Source of the DNA: Brevibacillus choshinensis | GTDB taxonomy: Bacteria; Bacillota; Bacilli; Brevibacillales; Brevibacillaceae | Assembly: GCF_016811915.1 (NCBI RefSeq) | Contig: NZ_CP069127.1 | Span: forward strand, 2,703,001 to 2,767,000 | DNA length: 64,000 bases | Direction: 5' to 3' | Part shown: positions 16,906 to 25,125 of the stretch, piece after piece | Numbering within the stretch: position 1 is the stretch's first letter | Layout: each line of letters opens with the position of its first letter | Position numbers and translations under genes: made by a program | Notes under the pieces: generated by a model | The model's database searches: none | Told to the model about the DNA's origin: nothing | What the model saw: only the letters and a program-made list of their open reading frames with translations

Positions 16906-17107
16906 ACGGATTCACTCTGCGCTGAAATAGCCAAACGAGAAACATGAAAAACAAGTAGACGGACGTAAACACGGCAGCCAACGAAGCATTTGTGGCTGTA
17001 ACGCCAGTGCCGGGAAAATCATCCTGGTTTATGTAGGAAAAGATGGCTAGGAACAGCAAGGAGAGGAACCATAAAAGGGTAGCAATGATGTAGGACATAT
17101 CAGCCAC
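16904..17107 (-). CDS. Small two-helix membrane protein, function unknown
   Basis: This 67-residue predicted membrane protein has two hydrophobic helices, at about residues 5-25 and 42-62, joined by a polar loop with DDFPGTGVTATN. The C-terminus QRRVNP is basic, suggesting it faces the cytoplasm. I do not recognise the family. The start is either GTG 17107 with AGGAA close upstream or ATG 17098, which would drop three residues. It converges on cdaS and shares its terminator. The coherent hydrophobic pattern supports a real gene, but no homologue could be checked here. Confidence 0.5.
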   Translation of the reverse strand: MADMSYIIATLLWFLSLLFLAIFSYINQDDFPGTGVTATNASLAAVFTSVYLFFMFLVWLFQRRVNP

Positions 17108-17287
17108 TCATTTCCTGTATGGTTACTTGAATTATCGGATTAGCAGAAGAAAATTTTAACAGGATAATAGGATGAATATGGAAAATGAGAGGAAAGTACC
17201 AGGAACAAGTAGATCTAACGACTTGCAGAGCGGGAACGAGATGGGGCATAAAAACCTAGTCTTTTTTAGGTGTGATGAAGAAGATAC

Positions 17288-17326
17288 AAAAAAGCAGCAG
17301 GGACACGAGACTCATGTTCCTGCTGC
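17288..17326 (-). terminator. Terminator of the M29 aminopeptidase gene
   Basis: Read on the minus strand, a 12-base stem (17326-17315 with 17305-17294, one mismatch or wobble) is followed by a run of T. It sits 11 bases after the aminopeptidase stop. The rest of 17108-17336 shows no gene. Confidence 0.88.
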
Positions 17327-17336
17327 CTTTTACTGT

Positions 17337-18563
17337 CTATGCCCAGTTCCCGTTTCGGAAAATGGGTTCCCGTTTGCCTTCTGCGGTTTCCCCGTCAATG
17401 TTCATCTCGGCAGAACCGATCATGAAATCGACGTGAGTGATGCTGCTGTTCAGGCCGTATGCCTCCAGCTCTTCATTTGTCATCTCAGCGCCGTTTTCGA
17501 TGTTGACCGGGTAAGGATTCCCGATCGCCAAGTGGTTGGACGCATTTTCATCAAACAGGGTGTTGTAAAAGATGATGTTCGATTCCGAGATGGGAGAGAA
17601 ATGAGGCACCAATGCCACTTCGCCCAAGTAATGAGACCCTTCATCTGTTTCGATCAGCTTGGTCAGTGCGGCTTCCCCTTTTTCCGCCGCAGCCGAAACG
17701 ATCCGCCCGTTTTCAAAGGTCAGGGTGAAGTTTTCGATGAGGTTTCCTTGATAGCTCAAAGGCTTGGTGCTGCGAACCGTGCCGTTTACGCCGTTTTTGA
17801 GCGGCGCGGTAAATACCTCCTCCGTAGGCATGTTGGCCATGAAAGAAGTGCCATCCTTGTTTACACTGCCGCCGCCGATCCAGATGTGACGCGGGGGCAG
17901 CTCGATGGTCAAATCCGTGCCGGGTGCGGAGTAATGGAGATAACGGTATTGCTTGGCGTTGAGAGCGTCCACTTTTTCATTCAGTGCTGCGTGATGGTCA
18001 TGCCAAGCTTGAACAGGATCGTCCTTATCGATGCGTGTCGCGCGGAAGATGGCTTCCCACAAGGCATGCTCCTGCTGTTCTTTCGGCAAATCAGGGAACA
18101 CGGCCTCGGCCCATGCCGGCGAAGGAACCGCAATCACGCTCCAGCTGACCTTATCAGCCATGGAGTAGCTCCTAAAGGTGTTCAAGGCTTGTCCAGCCGT
18201 CCGATTGGCATTGGAGATCCGATCGGGGTCGACCCCTTTCAGGAGATCAGGGTTGGATGCGCTGATGTAGAGAAAAGCAGCCCCGTTTTCTGCCAGCTCT
18301 TCCAGACCCTTCGCCTTCCACATCGGATACTCGAGAAACGCCTCGTCTGGTGCCAAGTCATACTTCATGCGGGTCAATTCATCGTCGGTCCAGTCGATTT
18401 GTACGTTCTTGGCACCCGCTTCGTACGCCTTTTTTGCAACCTGACGAACAAATGAGGCAGCGGAGAGAGGGGCAGTCACGACCAAGGTCTGCATTGGCTG
18501 CACATTGACGCCGACCTTTACCGCCAATTCAGCGTATCGTTCAATTAAGGAATCAAAATCCAT
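17337..18563 (-). CDS. M29-family aminopeptidase
   Basis: This 408-residue cytoplasmic metallo-aminopeptidase belongs to the M29 family (AmpS/AMP-T/PepS), which removes N-terminal residues with broad preference using two metal ions. The length is typical. Conserved ligand regions are readable: MPTEEVFTAP (metal Glu), GSHYLGEVALVPHFSPIS (second Glu), NASNHLAIG (His) and ITHVDFMIGS (His and Asp). The C-terminus EPIFRNGNWA is also characteristic. The ATG has GGAGGT about nine bases upstream. It is transcribed away from the oligoendopeptidase F gene, with a 280-base divergent region between them, and likely helps finish peptides brought in by the nearby importer. Confidence 0.95.
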   Translation of the reverse strand: MDFDSLIERYAELAVKVGVNVQPMQTLVVTAPLSAASFVRQVAKKAYEAGAKNVQIDWTDDELTRMKYDLAPDEAFLEYPMWKAKGLEELAENGAAFLYISASNPDLLKGVDPDRISNANRTAGQALNTFRSYSMADKVSWSVIAVPSPAWAEAVFPDLPKEQQEHALWEAIFRATRIDKDDPVQAWHDHHAALNEKVDALNAKQYRYLHYSAPGTDLTIELPPRHIWIGGGSVNKDGTSFMANMPTEEVFTAPLKNGVNGTVRSTKPLSYQGNLIENFTLTFENGRIVSAAAEKGEAALTKLIETDEGSHYLGEVALVPHFSPISESNIIFYNTLFDENASNHLAIGNPYPVNIENGAEMTNEELEAYGLNSSITHVDFMIGSAEMNIDGETAEGKREPIFRNGNWA

Positions 18564-18843
18564 AGGGAAACCTCCTGAGCATGACGTAGTTCTTCTCTCT
18601 ATTATATCTGCCTGACTGGATTTCTTTGCTATTTATTTTGGGGCATACAGGAATATCTGTGCGAGAGCCCTGAATTTCCTAGGAAAGCGCAGAAACAGAC
18701 ACAATCCAACTGCTTTCGAGCCTCCCAGAGGGGAAAGCTCTGCGAAACCAAGTTTTCTATTTAAAATTAGAGGATTATTGGCAAGAGAATCCAACTTAAT
18801 TAGATAGAAAACATTTTACTGAATCTTGAGGGAGGCGTGAGCG
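18564..18843. other. Divergent promoter region between M29 and PepF genes
   Basis: No gene is visible here. On the minus strand TATAAT (18606-18601) lies about 40 bases before the M29 start. Near the centre there is a 12-base perfect palindrome, TTTCCTAGGAAA (18675-18686). The right half is AT-rich and would hold the pepF promoter. Confidence 0.4.
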
Positions 18844-20649
18844 GTGAAAGCGAGACAGACACGAGAGCACGTGGCAGTGGAACAAACCTGGAATTTGGAT
18901 GACTTGTTCCCCAGCCAGGAAGCCTGGGAAAACGAATTGCAAGAAATTCTGAATCACCTTCCAATGCTTACCGAGTTTAAAGGAACACTGCATACAGGGG
19001 CAGAAAATCTGTCGGCGTGCCTGGAAGCAAAAGAAGCGATCGTCGTTCGGGCAAACCTCGTGGCGACTTATGCCAGTCTGCGTACCTCTGAAGACGGGAC
19101 AAATCCGCAAAATCAGGCAAATTCTGCGCGGGTCGGCGATGCCATTTCTGCGTTGAATGCTGCGCTCTCTTTCATTCCTTCGGAGATTTTGGACTTGCCG
19201 AAAGGTGTAATCGAACAATATTTACAAGAAGAGCCTGGACTTGAGCCTTTCCGCAAAAATCTGGAGGACCTGCTGGAGACCAAGCCGCATCGACTCAGCG
19301 CGGAAACGGAGTCAGCGCTGGCTTCTCTAGGGGAAGTCTTTTCCGCTCCTTATACCATTTATCAACGCGGGAAGCTGTCGGACATGACGTTTGCCCCCGT
19401 GAAGGATTCAAACGGGATCGAACATCCTGTTTCATTCGCTCTGTTTGAGACCGATTATGAAATGTCGGCGGATACAGAGCTTCGTCGTGCATCCTATCAG
19501 TCTTTTTCCAAGACGCTCGCGACGTACCAAAATTCCTTCGCGGCAGTGTATGCGACAGAGGTCAAAAAACAGACGGTGCTGTCCCGTCTGCGAGGCTACG
19601 AATCGGTCACCCAGATGCTCCTGCAGCCTCAACAGGTTTCCTTGGAAATGTACCACAACATTCTCGATATTATCGGCACGGAGCTCGCTCCCCACATGCG
19701 CCGGTATGCAAAGCTCAAAGCCAAGGAGCTCGGTTTGGAAAAGCTGATGTTCTGCGATCTGAAGGCGCCGCTTGACCCTGAGTTTAGTCCGCCGGTTACG
19801 ATCGAGGAAGCGGGCAAGACGATCAAAGCTGCGCTGAAGGTAATGGGGCCCGAGTATGCGGAAATCATGGAGACGGCTTTGGATAACCGCTGGATCGACT
19901 ACGTGGACAATGTAGGGAAATCCACAGGGGCTTTCTGCTCTACACCGTACAGCAATCATTCCTATATCTTGATTACGTGGTCCGGGAATATGCGGAGCGC
20001 CTTTACGCTTGCCCATGAGCTAGGACATGCGGGTCACTTTATGTTGGCAGGACGCAACCAGGCGTACGCAAATTTCCGCCCATCCATGTACTGCATCGAA
20101 GCTCCGTCGACATTGAACGAGCTTCTCTTGGCTCAACATATCGTGGAGCAATCGGACGATCCGCGACTGAAGCGCTGGGTCATCCTGCAGCTGTTGAATA
20201 CGTACTACCACAACTTTGTCACCCATCAGCTGGAAGCGCAGCTGCAGCGAAAAGTGTACGAAGCGGCTCAAAGAGATGTGCCGATCACCGCGAAGAAACT
20301 GGCGGAATGGAAGGGCGAGGTGCTGGCAGCCTTCTGGGGAGATGCGGTAGAATTAGACGAGGAAGCCAGCCTGACGTGGATGCGTCAACCTCATTACTAC
20401 ATGGGTCTTTATCCATACACATACGCTGCTGGATTGACGGCATCGACAGCTATGGCGGCGAAAATCCGGGAAGAAGGACAGCCGGCAGTAGATCGTTGGT
20501 TGGACGTACTGAAGGCGGGGGGGACACTGAAGCCGCTCGAACTGATGAAGCTGGCTGGATTGGATATGTCGGATCCTCAGCCGATTCGCGATGCAGTGGC
20601 CTACGTGGGCAGCTTGGTAACCGAATTGGAGCAATTGTTTGAAGCATAA
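18844..20649 (+). CDS. pepF: Oligoendopeptidase F (M3B family)
   Basis: This 601-residue zinc peptidase cuts short peptides in the cytoplasm. The zinc site HELGH is at residues 391-395, with the third ligand Glu419 in CIEAPSTLNELL. N-terminal helices (about 1-180) form the cap seen in PepF. The sequence TWNLDDLFPSQEAWE near the start is a common PepF opening. It starts at GTG 18844, preceded by GGGAGGCG about seven bases upstream. The alkyltransferase-like gene begins 85 bases after the stop, on the same strand. PepF degrades imported oligopeptides, which suits the Opp transporter 2 kb downstream. Confidence 0.96.
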   Translation: MKARQTREHVAVEQTWNLDDLFPSQEAWENELQEILNHLPMLTEFKGTLHTGAENLSACLEAKEAIVVRANLVATYASLRTSEDGTNPQNQANSARVGDAISALNAALSFIPSEILDLPKGVIEQYLQEEPGLEPFRKNLEDLLETKPHRLSAETESALASLGEVFSAPYTIYQRGKLSDMTFAPVKDSNGIEHPVSFALFETDYEMSADTELRRASYQSFSKTLATYQNSFAAVYATEVKKQTVLSRLRGYESVTQMLLQPQQVSLEMYHNILDIIGTELAPHMRRYAKLKAKELGLEKLMFCDLKAPLDPEFSPPVTIEEAGKTIKAALKVMGPEYAEIMETALDNRWIDYVDNVGKSTGAFCSTPYSNHSYILITWSGNMRSAFTLAHELGHAGHFMLAGRNQAYANFRPSMYCIEAPSTLNELLLAQHIVEQSDDPRLKRWVILQLLNTYYHNFVTHQLEAQLQRKVYEAAQRDVPITAKKLAEWKGEVLAAFWGDAVELDEEASLTWMRQPHYYMGLYPYTYAAGLTASTAMAAKIREEGQPAVDRWLDVLKAGGTLKPLELMKLAGLDMSDPQPIRDAVAYVGSLVTELEQLFEA

Positions 20650-20734
20650 ACAGGAAGAAGTAGAGGGGGAATGGGCTTGTGCAGGCGACAGCCGCACAAG
20701 CCTGTCTCTTTCCACCGAGGAGTGCGAGAAGGAA

Positions 20735-21082
20735 ATGAGAGCATTTACCCTGAGGGCAGTATCGGTCATCGCGAGTATTCCGGAGGGAAAAGTCATGACG
20801 TACGGGCAGATTGCGGCTTTGGCGGGAAGTCCCAGAGGTGCGCGGCAGGTCGTGCGCATCCTTCATTCCATGAGCAAAAAATACAAGCTGCCCTGGCACC
20901 GTGTAATCAACGGGAAGGGCAAAATCGGCTTGCAGGATGAAGTCTCCTATACGGTGCAAAAAATGCAGCTGGAAGCTGAAGGCGTGCAAGTCAGTTGGGA
21001 TGGGACCATTGACCTTGCGAACTATCAATACATTCCCGAAAAGCTGCCGGATCTGCTCATGGAGGGCATGGAGGGGGAATAG
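20735..21082 (+). CDS. Alkyltransferase-like protein (MGMT family, active Cys replaced by Trp)
   Basis: This 115-residue protein has the DNA-binding fold of O6-methylguanine-DNA methyltransferase but not its chemistry. The normal PCHR site reads PWHR (Trp54 in the place of Cys). That is the hallmark of ATL proteins, which bind alkylated guanine and hand it to nucleotide excision repair. The helix-turn-helix region VMTYGQIAALAGSPRGARQVV is intact. I chose ATG 20735, ten bases after GAGGAG, because it gives the usual ATL length. The frame stays open upstream to a TTG at 20639 that overlaps pepF and is less likely. A strong terminator follows. Confidence 0.9.
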   Translation: MRAFTLRAVSVIASIPEGKVMTYGQIAALAGSPRGARQVVRILHSMSKKYKLPWHRVINGKGKIGLQDEVSYTVQKMQLEAEGVQVSWDGTIDLANYQYIPEKLPDLLMEGMEGE

Positions 21083-21086
21083 AAAA

Positions 21087-21112
21087 AGGCTTGCATAAGC
21101 AAGCCTTTTTTT
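21087..21112. terminator. Bidirectional terminator
   Basis: AGGCTTGC (21087-21094) and GCAAGCCT (21099-21106) form a perfect stem with loop ATAA, with A and T runs on the two sides. It ends the pepF-ATL unit and the convergent Lin0512-family gene. Confidence 0.93.
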
Positions 21113-21472
21113 CTAATATCCAACTTCTACGGAGGCGATGACCACGTACGCGAGGTCATTCTTATCTTCCTTTTCCGCGATGACAACGCCGCTGCTGGTC
21201 AGCATACCGCCTTCGACCACTTCGAAAGTGACCTCCCCATAGGGAAGCTCTGCCCGGACGGTTTCGAGGTCCAGCTTGTCTGAATCAGCTGGCACAGCCA
21301 GGCGAACGTTCACTTTCATGTTGTGGATATTGTTTTCCGGGAGCACCATGCGCAAGCCCGGCATCGAGTTGTGGTGAATGGCATTTTGAACCGCGCGGAC
21401 GGCTGCCTTAGTGACGTTTTGGCCGTGCAGGTCAATGCCCATGCCGATTTCAATAAACATGACTTTTTCCAT
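21113..21472 (-). CDS. Lin0512 family protein, function unknown
   Basis: This 119-residue protein matches the Lin0512 family of conserved short bacterial proteins. Its layout is IEIGMGIDLHGQNVTKAA at the start, then AIHHNSMPGLR, and a C-terminus of alternating hydrophobic residues (YVVIASVEVGY). The MGxDLHGQ..T region is the recognisable mark. The function is not known; a small soluble alpha/beta protein is likely. The ATG is preceded on the minus strand by GGAGTG. It converges on the ATL gene and is separated by a divergent gap of about 110 bases from the thioesterase gene. Confidence 0.8.
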   Translation of the reverse strand: MEKVMFIEIGMGIDLHGQNVTKAAVRAVQNAIHHNSMPGLRMVLPENNIHNMKVNVRLAVPADSDKLDLETVRAELPYGEVTFEVVEGGMLTSSGVVIAEKEDKNDLAYVVIASVEVGY

Positions 21473-21584
21473 TATGGGTTCACTCCTATGTATGCCTTCT
21501 TTCTCTTCTATTTTAGCATGTTTCTCGATTCACGCAGCCATTATCACGAATCTGCGCAAAAGATAAACGTCAGAAAGGAAGAAA

Positions 21585-22055
21585 ATGATGAGAGCAGCCA
21601 AGCCTGTCTTGACCCCGCATGATCCTGATTTTGAATCACGCGTCCGCGAAAGCTTTGAGAGGCAAGGTGCGATGAAATTAATCGGAGCCTCGCTGGAAAA
21701 GGTAGCTCCCGGTGAAGTGGAGATCTACTTGCCTTTCCGGGAAGATTTGACGCAGCAGCATGGGTTTGTCCATGCAGGGATCATCACCACCGTCATGGAT
21801 AATGCGTGCGGGTTTGCCGCTTACAGTCTGATGCCTGCAGATGCTTCCGTCCTCTCGGTAGAATTTAAGGTGAACCTGCTGGCACCAGCCAAAGGGGAGG
21901 CTTTTATTGCCAGAGGAGAGGTGATCAAACCAGGCAGGACAATCACCGTTTGTAATGGGGAAGTATACGCACCAGGCGAAGTCAACAAGCTGATCGCTAC
22001 CATGACAGCCACTCTCATCATGCTGCAAGGTCGTACTGGGATTCCCCAGGGCTAA
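21585..22055 (+). CDS. PaaI family thioesterase (hotdog fold)
   Basis: This 156-residue protein has the hotdog thioesterase fold of the PaaI family, which hydrolyses acyl- or aryl-CoA thioesters. GFVHAGIITTVMDNACGFAAYS is the active-site helix region: HAG with the downstream Asp in MDNA. SVEFKVNLLAPAKGEAFIARGEV is the central beta sheet. Two ATG codons stand in tandem (21585, 21588) after GAAAGGAAG. No partner gene indicates the substrate. A terminator lies about 130 bases downstream. Confidence 0.9.
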   Translation: MMRAAKPVLTPHDPDFESRVRESFERQGAMKLIGASLEKVAPGEVEIYLPFREDLTQQHGFVHAGIITTVMDNACGFAAYSLMPADASVLSVEFKVNLLAPAKGEAFIARGEVIKPGRTITVCNGEVYAPGEVNKLIATMTATLIMLQGRTGIPQG

Positions 22056-22182
22056 GCTAGATGGTGCCGTTTCCACGAGTAGGGGTCATGTACACCCTGT
22101 ATGGACTCCTGCTTGCTCTCGCCATCATCGGCATGATGGTGTCAGATTCTGCCTGGCTTGGGAAATTTGCTGTACCTGAATC

Positions 22183-22224
22183 AAAGGAGTGTGCGAGGGA
22201 GTCATCTAGCACATTCCTTTTTTT
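22183..22224 (+). terminator. Terminator after the thioesterase gene
   Basis: AAAGGAGTGTGC (22183-22194) pairs with GCACATTCCTTT (22209-22220), with one G-U pair, followed by more T. It lies inside a weak 65-codon frame (22061-22258), which argues against that frame being a gene. Confidence 0.8.
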
Positions 22225-22461
22225 AGGAAAAGGGAATAAATGGTTAAATTGGAAATGAAAGCATATGAAAATTAGACAGGTTGAATAAAATAATAGTCGA
22301 AATCAACAGAATATTTGTACAACATGTGAAATGACGTTTACTAGTTTAGCAGAGTACCATTTTTATAAATATTCATTTTATTAGGAGGTGAATTCAATCG
22401 GAGCATTCCTGACAAGCAAAGGCAGAAGAGTCACAACCTGAAGAACGAAGGGAGCAAGTGT
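22225..22461 (+). other. AT-rich leader upstream of oligopeptide operon 1
   Basis: No gene is visible. The stretch is strongly AT-rich and probably holds the promoter, but I cannot fix a convincing -35/-10 pair. A perfect AGGAGG at 22383-22388 lies 70 bases before the real ribosome site, with no ATG, GTG or TTG at a proper distance. GCATATGAAAATT near 22261 is a poor CodY-like half match. Confidence 0.35.
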
Positions 22462-24078
22462 ATGAAAAGATGGTCACGCTCATTGTTTTCATTTATTTTT
22501 GTTCTGATTATTCTGTCATCCGGTATCCTAAGTGGCTGTGGAAAGAGTGCCAGTTCTGGGCGAATGCTGACGATATCCCAACAAAAGGACCCTGGCACCG
22601 CGGACGTTCAACTGACTACAGACGACTACATGATCCCACTGAATATTTACGATCGACTCGTGGAAGCCAAAACCGTAGCACCAGGGAAGTCTGAGCTGGT
22701 TCCGGGATTGGCTGAAAGTTGGGAGGTAACTCCTGATGGATTAACGTACACGTTTCATCTGAGAAAAAATGTGAAATTCCACAACGGGGAAATCTTCAAA
22801 GCCGATGATGTGCTGTTTACGTTTGATCGCATGCTGGATCCCAAAACAAAGGCATTGAATACGGACTTCCTGGATATGATCACAGGTGCGCAGGAGCGGA
22901 TGGACGGCAAGGCAGACAGCGTGAGTGGCATCAAGGTTATCGATGACAATACGATCGAAATCACACTGTCGGAGGCATTTGCCCCATTTGTGGCCAACCT
23001 GGCGACTCCTGCTGGCTCCATTTACAACCGGAAAGCGACGACGGAAGCAGGAGATCAATTCGGCATTGAACCGGAAAAAACAGTGGGGACAGGTCCGTTC
23101 AAGCTCTCCAAGTGGTCTCTGAACGACAGCGTGGAAATGACCTCATTTGCGGATTATTGGCGTGGCGCTCCGAAATTCGATGGAATCGTGATGAAGATTG
23201 TACCGGATGCCGAGACCAACCGGATGTTGTTTGAAACAGGCAAGCTCGACATTCTGGATCTGGAGGATTCGGCTTCCCAAATTCCGCAATTTAAAGGCGA
23301 TGAGAAGTGGAAGAACCAGATTGTCAGCGGTCCGATCGTGGGTGTGTATTATTACGCATTCAATGAAGGCATGGAAGCACTGGGCGATGTGCGCGTCAGA
23401 AAAGCTTTGCAAATGGCCATTGATCGCCAGACGCTGTTGGACAAGCTGTATTACGGGGAAGGCAAGCTTGTACACGGCATTTCGCCACCCGGACTCTTGG
23501 GCTACAATCCTGACCTCGCAGAGATTCCGTTCGACCCAGAGAAAGCAAAGGCTCTGCTTGCAGAGGCGGGCTATCCGAATGGGTTTGATATGGAAATTGC
23601 ACAGGTGACGGATAGTCCCAACACATTGAAGATGAACGAAGCGGTACAAGCCATGCTCTCCAAAGTCGGAGTAAAAGTCAAAATCAATCAAATGGACGAA
23701 TCTACGTATTTTGCCACTCGCAAAGAAGGGAAGCTCGCATCTGCTCATAACAACTGGTCTGCAGATTATAACGATCCGGATAACTTCTTCTACACCTTTT
23801 TCTCCTCGAAGAACGCAAAAGCTCGCTCTTTTAACTACACGAACAAAGCAGTTCAGGACGATCTCGAGAAGGCACGGACCATGGTCAACCAGGAAGAGCG
23901 CATCAAGCTGTATCAGGAGCTGGAAAAGAAAATCGTTCACGAAGATGCGGCTTGGCTTCCTCTGTTTGCATTGAACCACCTGTTTGTCGTGCAGCCGCGA
24001 GTGAAGAACTTCCAGGTTTCCTGGAATGGCTGGACTTCGATGAGTTTTTACGAAATCGATATCGTGGAATCCAAATAG
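22462..24078 (+). CDS. Oligopeptide ABC transporter substrate-binding lipoprotein (operon 1)
   Basis: This 538-residue extracellular lipoprotein captures peptides and delivers them to the membrane permease. The signal peptide ends in LSGC, placing the lipid on Cys26. The rest is a family 5 (SBP_bac_5) binding protein. Its LVPGLAESWEVTPDGLTYTFHLRKNVKFHNGE stretch (in part) and the later DVRVRKALQMAIDRQTLLD are family marks. The ATG follows GGGAG by eight bases. It is the first gene of a binding protein-B-C-D-F operon. A hairpin after it probably limits transcription into the permease genes, giving more binding protein. Substrate could be oligopeptides, dipeptides or a related ligand; the sequence does not say which. 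Confidence 0.93.
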   Translation: MKRWSRSLFSFIFVLIILSSGILSGCGKSASSGRMLTISQQKDPGTADVQLTTDDYMIPLNIYDRLVEAKTVAPGKSELVPGLAESWEVTPDGLTYTFHLRKNVKFHNGEIFKADDVLFTFDRMLDPKTKALNTDFLDMITGAQERMDGKADSVSGIKVIDDNTIEITLSEAFAPFVANLATPAGSIYNRKATTEAGDQFGIEPEKTVGTGPFKLSKWSLNDSVEMTSFADYWRGAPKFDGIVMKIVPDAETNRMLFETGKLDILDLEDSASQIPQFKGDEKWKNQIVSGPIVGVYYYAFNEGMEALGDVRVRKALQMAIDRQTLLDKLYYGEGKLVHGISPPGLLGYNPDLAEIPFDPEKAKALLAEAGYPNGFDMEIAQVTDSPNTLKMNEAVQAMLSKVGVKVKINQMDESTYFATRKEGKLASAHNNWSADYNDPDNFFYTFFSSKNAKARSFNYTNKAVQDDLEKARTMVNQEERIKLYQELEKKIVHEDAAWLPLFALNHLFVVQPRVKNFQVSWNGWTSMSFYEIDIVESK

Positions 24079-24126
24079 GCGGAGCGCTTTCGAGCTGTCT
24101 GTCGAAATGAACAAGTTTCCTGTAAG

Positions 24127-24156
24127 AATAACTACTGCTGCCTGGTAGTTATTTTT
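24127..24156 (+). terminator. Intra-operon attenuating terminator
   Basis: AATAACTAC (24127-24135) pairs with GTAGTTATT (24145-24153), with a nine-base loop and trailing T. It lies between the binding-protein gene and the permease gene, a common place for partial read-through. Confidence 0.75.
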
Positions 24157-24189
24157 ACATAGGAAACGGTGAGGAAAAGGAGGGGCCAG

Positions 24190-25110
24190 ATGGGGGCGTA
24201 TATTGCGAAAAGACTTCTCATATCCATACCGGTTATATTCGGAATCTCCCTGATCACGTTTATATTGTTAAATGTGATACCCGGTGATCCCATTGCTTTG
24301 ATGATGAAAGAACATATTAGTCCCGATGTAGTCGCGCGAGTCCGTGCTCAAATGCATCTGGATGACCCTGCTTACATCCGCTTTTTCCGATTTATCTGGG
24401 ATGCACTGCATGGTGATTTCGGTACGTCTTACAAATTAAACCGTTCCGTGACCACCCTGCTCATGGATGCTTTTCCGAATACGTTGGTGCTTGCTTTGTC
24501 AGGTGCTCTCGTTTCCTGGATCATTGGAATCCCGGCTGGCGTGCTTTCTGCAGTCAAAAAGCGTTCTTTCCTGGACAATGCCATCATGGGTTTTTCCCTA
24601 TTCGGGGTCTCGATCCCGGTCTTTTGGGCAGGTCTTCTTTTTCAGTACATTTTTTCAATGGTGCTTGGAATCTTGCCGGTTTCCGGATTTAGCGGGCCGG
24701 AATACTTGATCATGCCTGCTATCGTTCTGGGTTGGAGCTCTGCCGGGACGATTGCCAGACTTACACGCTCAAGTCTGCTGGAAGTCATGCGCAACGACTA
24801 TATCCGGACAGCGCGGGCCAAAGGAAACGTTGAGCTAAAGATCATCCTCAATCATGCCTTGAAAAACTCCATGCTGCCTGTCGTTACGGTCATGGCGCTG
24901 CAGGTGGCGGGCCTTCTGTCAGGTGCGGTCATCACGGAGAGTGTCTTTGGAATTCCGGGGATCGGGAGAATCGCGGTAAACGCCATTCAGAACAGGGATA
25001 TGCCGCTTCTCCAGGGAGCTGTCATGTTTACGACTGTCCTGGTCATTATGGGGAATCTGATCGCTGACATCCTCTATTCCCTGATTGATCCGAGGATTAA
25101 ATATGACTAA
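24190..25110 (+). CDS. Oligopeptide ABC transporter permease, DppB/OppB type (operon 1)
   Basis: This 306-residue inner-membrane permease of the binding-protein-dependent family has six predicted helices. The N-terminal MGAYIAKRLLISIPVIFGIS and the coupling loop around ARLTRSSLLEVMRNDYIRTARAKG (EAA region) are typical of the B subunit, and the end is DPRIKYD, as usual. I chose ATG 24190 because AAAGGAGG stands six bases upstream; an in-frame GTG at 24169 would place extra residues before the first helix. It pairs with the C-type permease that starts 15 bases after its stop. Confidence 0.94.
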   Translation: MGAYIAKRLLISIPVIFGISLITFILLNVIPGDPIALMMKEHISPDVVARVRAQMHLDDPAYIRFFRFIWDALHGDFGTSYKLNRSVTTLLMDAFPNTLVLALSGALVSWIIGIPAGVLSAVKKRSFLDNAIMGFSLFGVSIPVFWAGLLFQYIFSMVLGILPVSGFSGPEYLIMPAIVLGWSSAGTIARLTRSSLLEVMRNDYIRTARAKGNVELKIILNHALKNSMLPVVTVMALQVAGLLSGAVITESVFGIPGIGRIAVNAIQNRDMPLLQGAVMFTTVLVIMGNLIADILYSLIDPRIKYD

Positions 25111-25125
25111 AGGAGGTCGTGATCA

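Noticed and set aside
17172..18455. A 427-codon open frame on the plus strand
   Set aside because: It runs antisense to the M29 aminopeptidase gene, which has clear family motifs and a good ribosome site. The antisense product is rich in Arg, His and Cys with no domain.
22061..22258. A 65-codon frame with one hydrophobic stretch
   Set aside because: A strong terminator for the thioesterase gene lies inside it and no ribosome site precedes the start.
22387..22440. A GTG-started 17-codon leader frame
   Set aside because: The GTG overlaps the Shine-Dalgarno itself, so initiation there is implausible; kept only as a low-interest note.
23143..24114. A 323-codon minus-strand frame
   Set aside because: It is antisense to the binding-protein gene of operon 1, and its product shows no domain.
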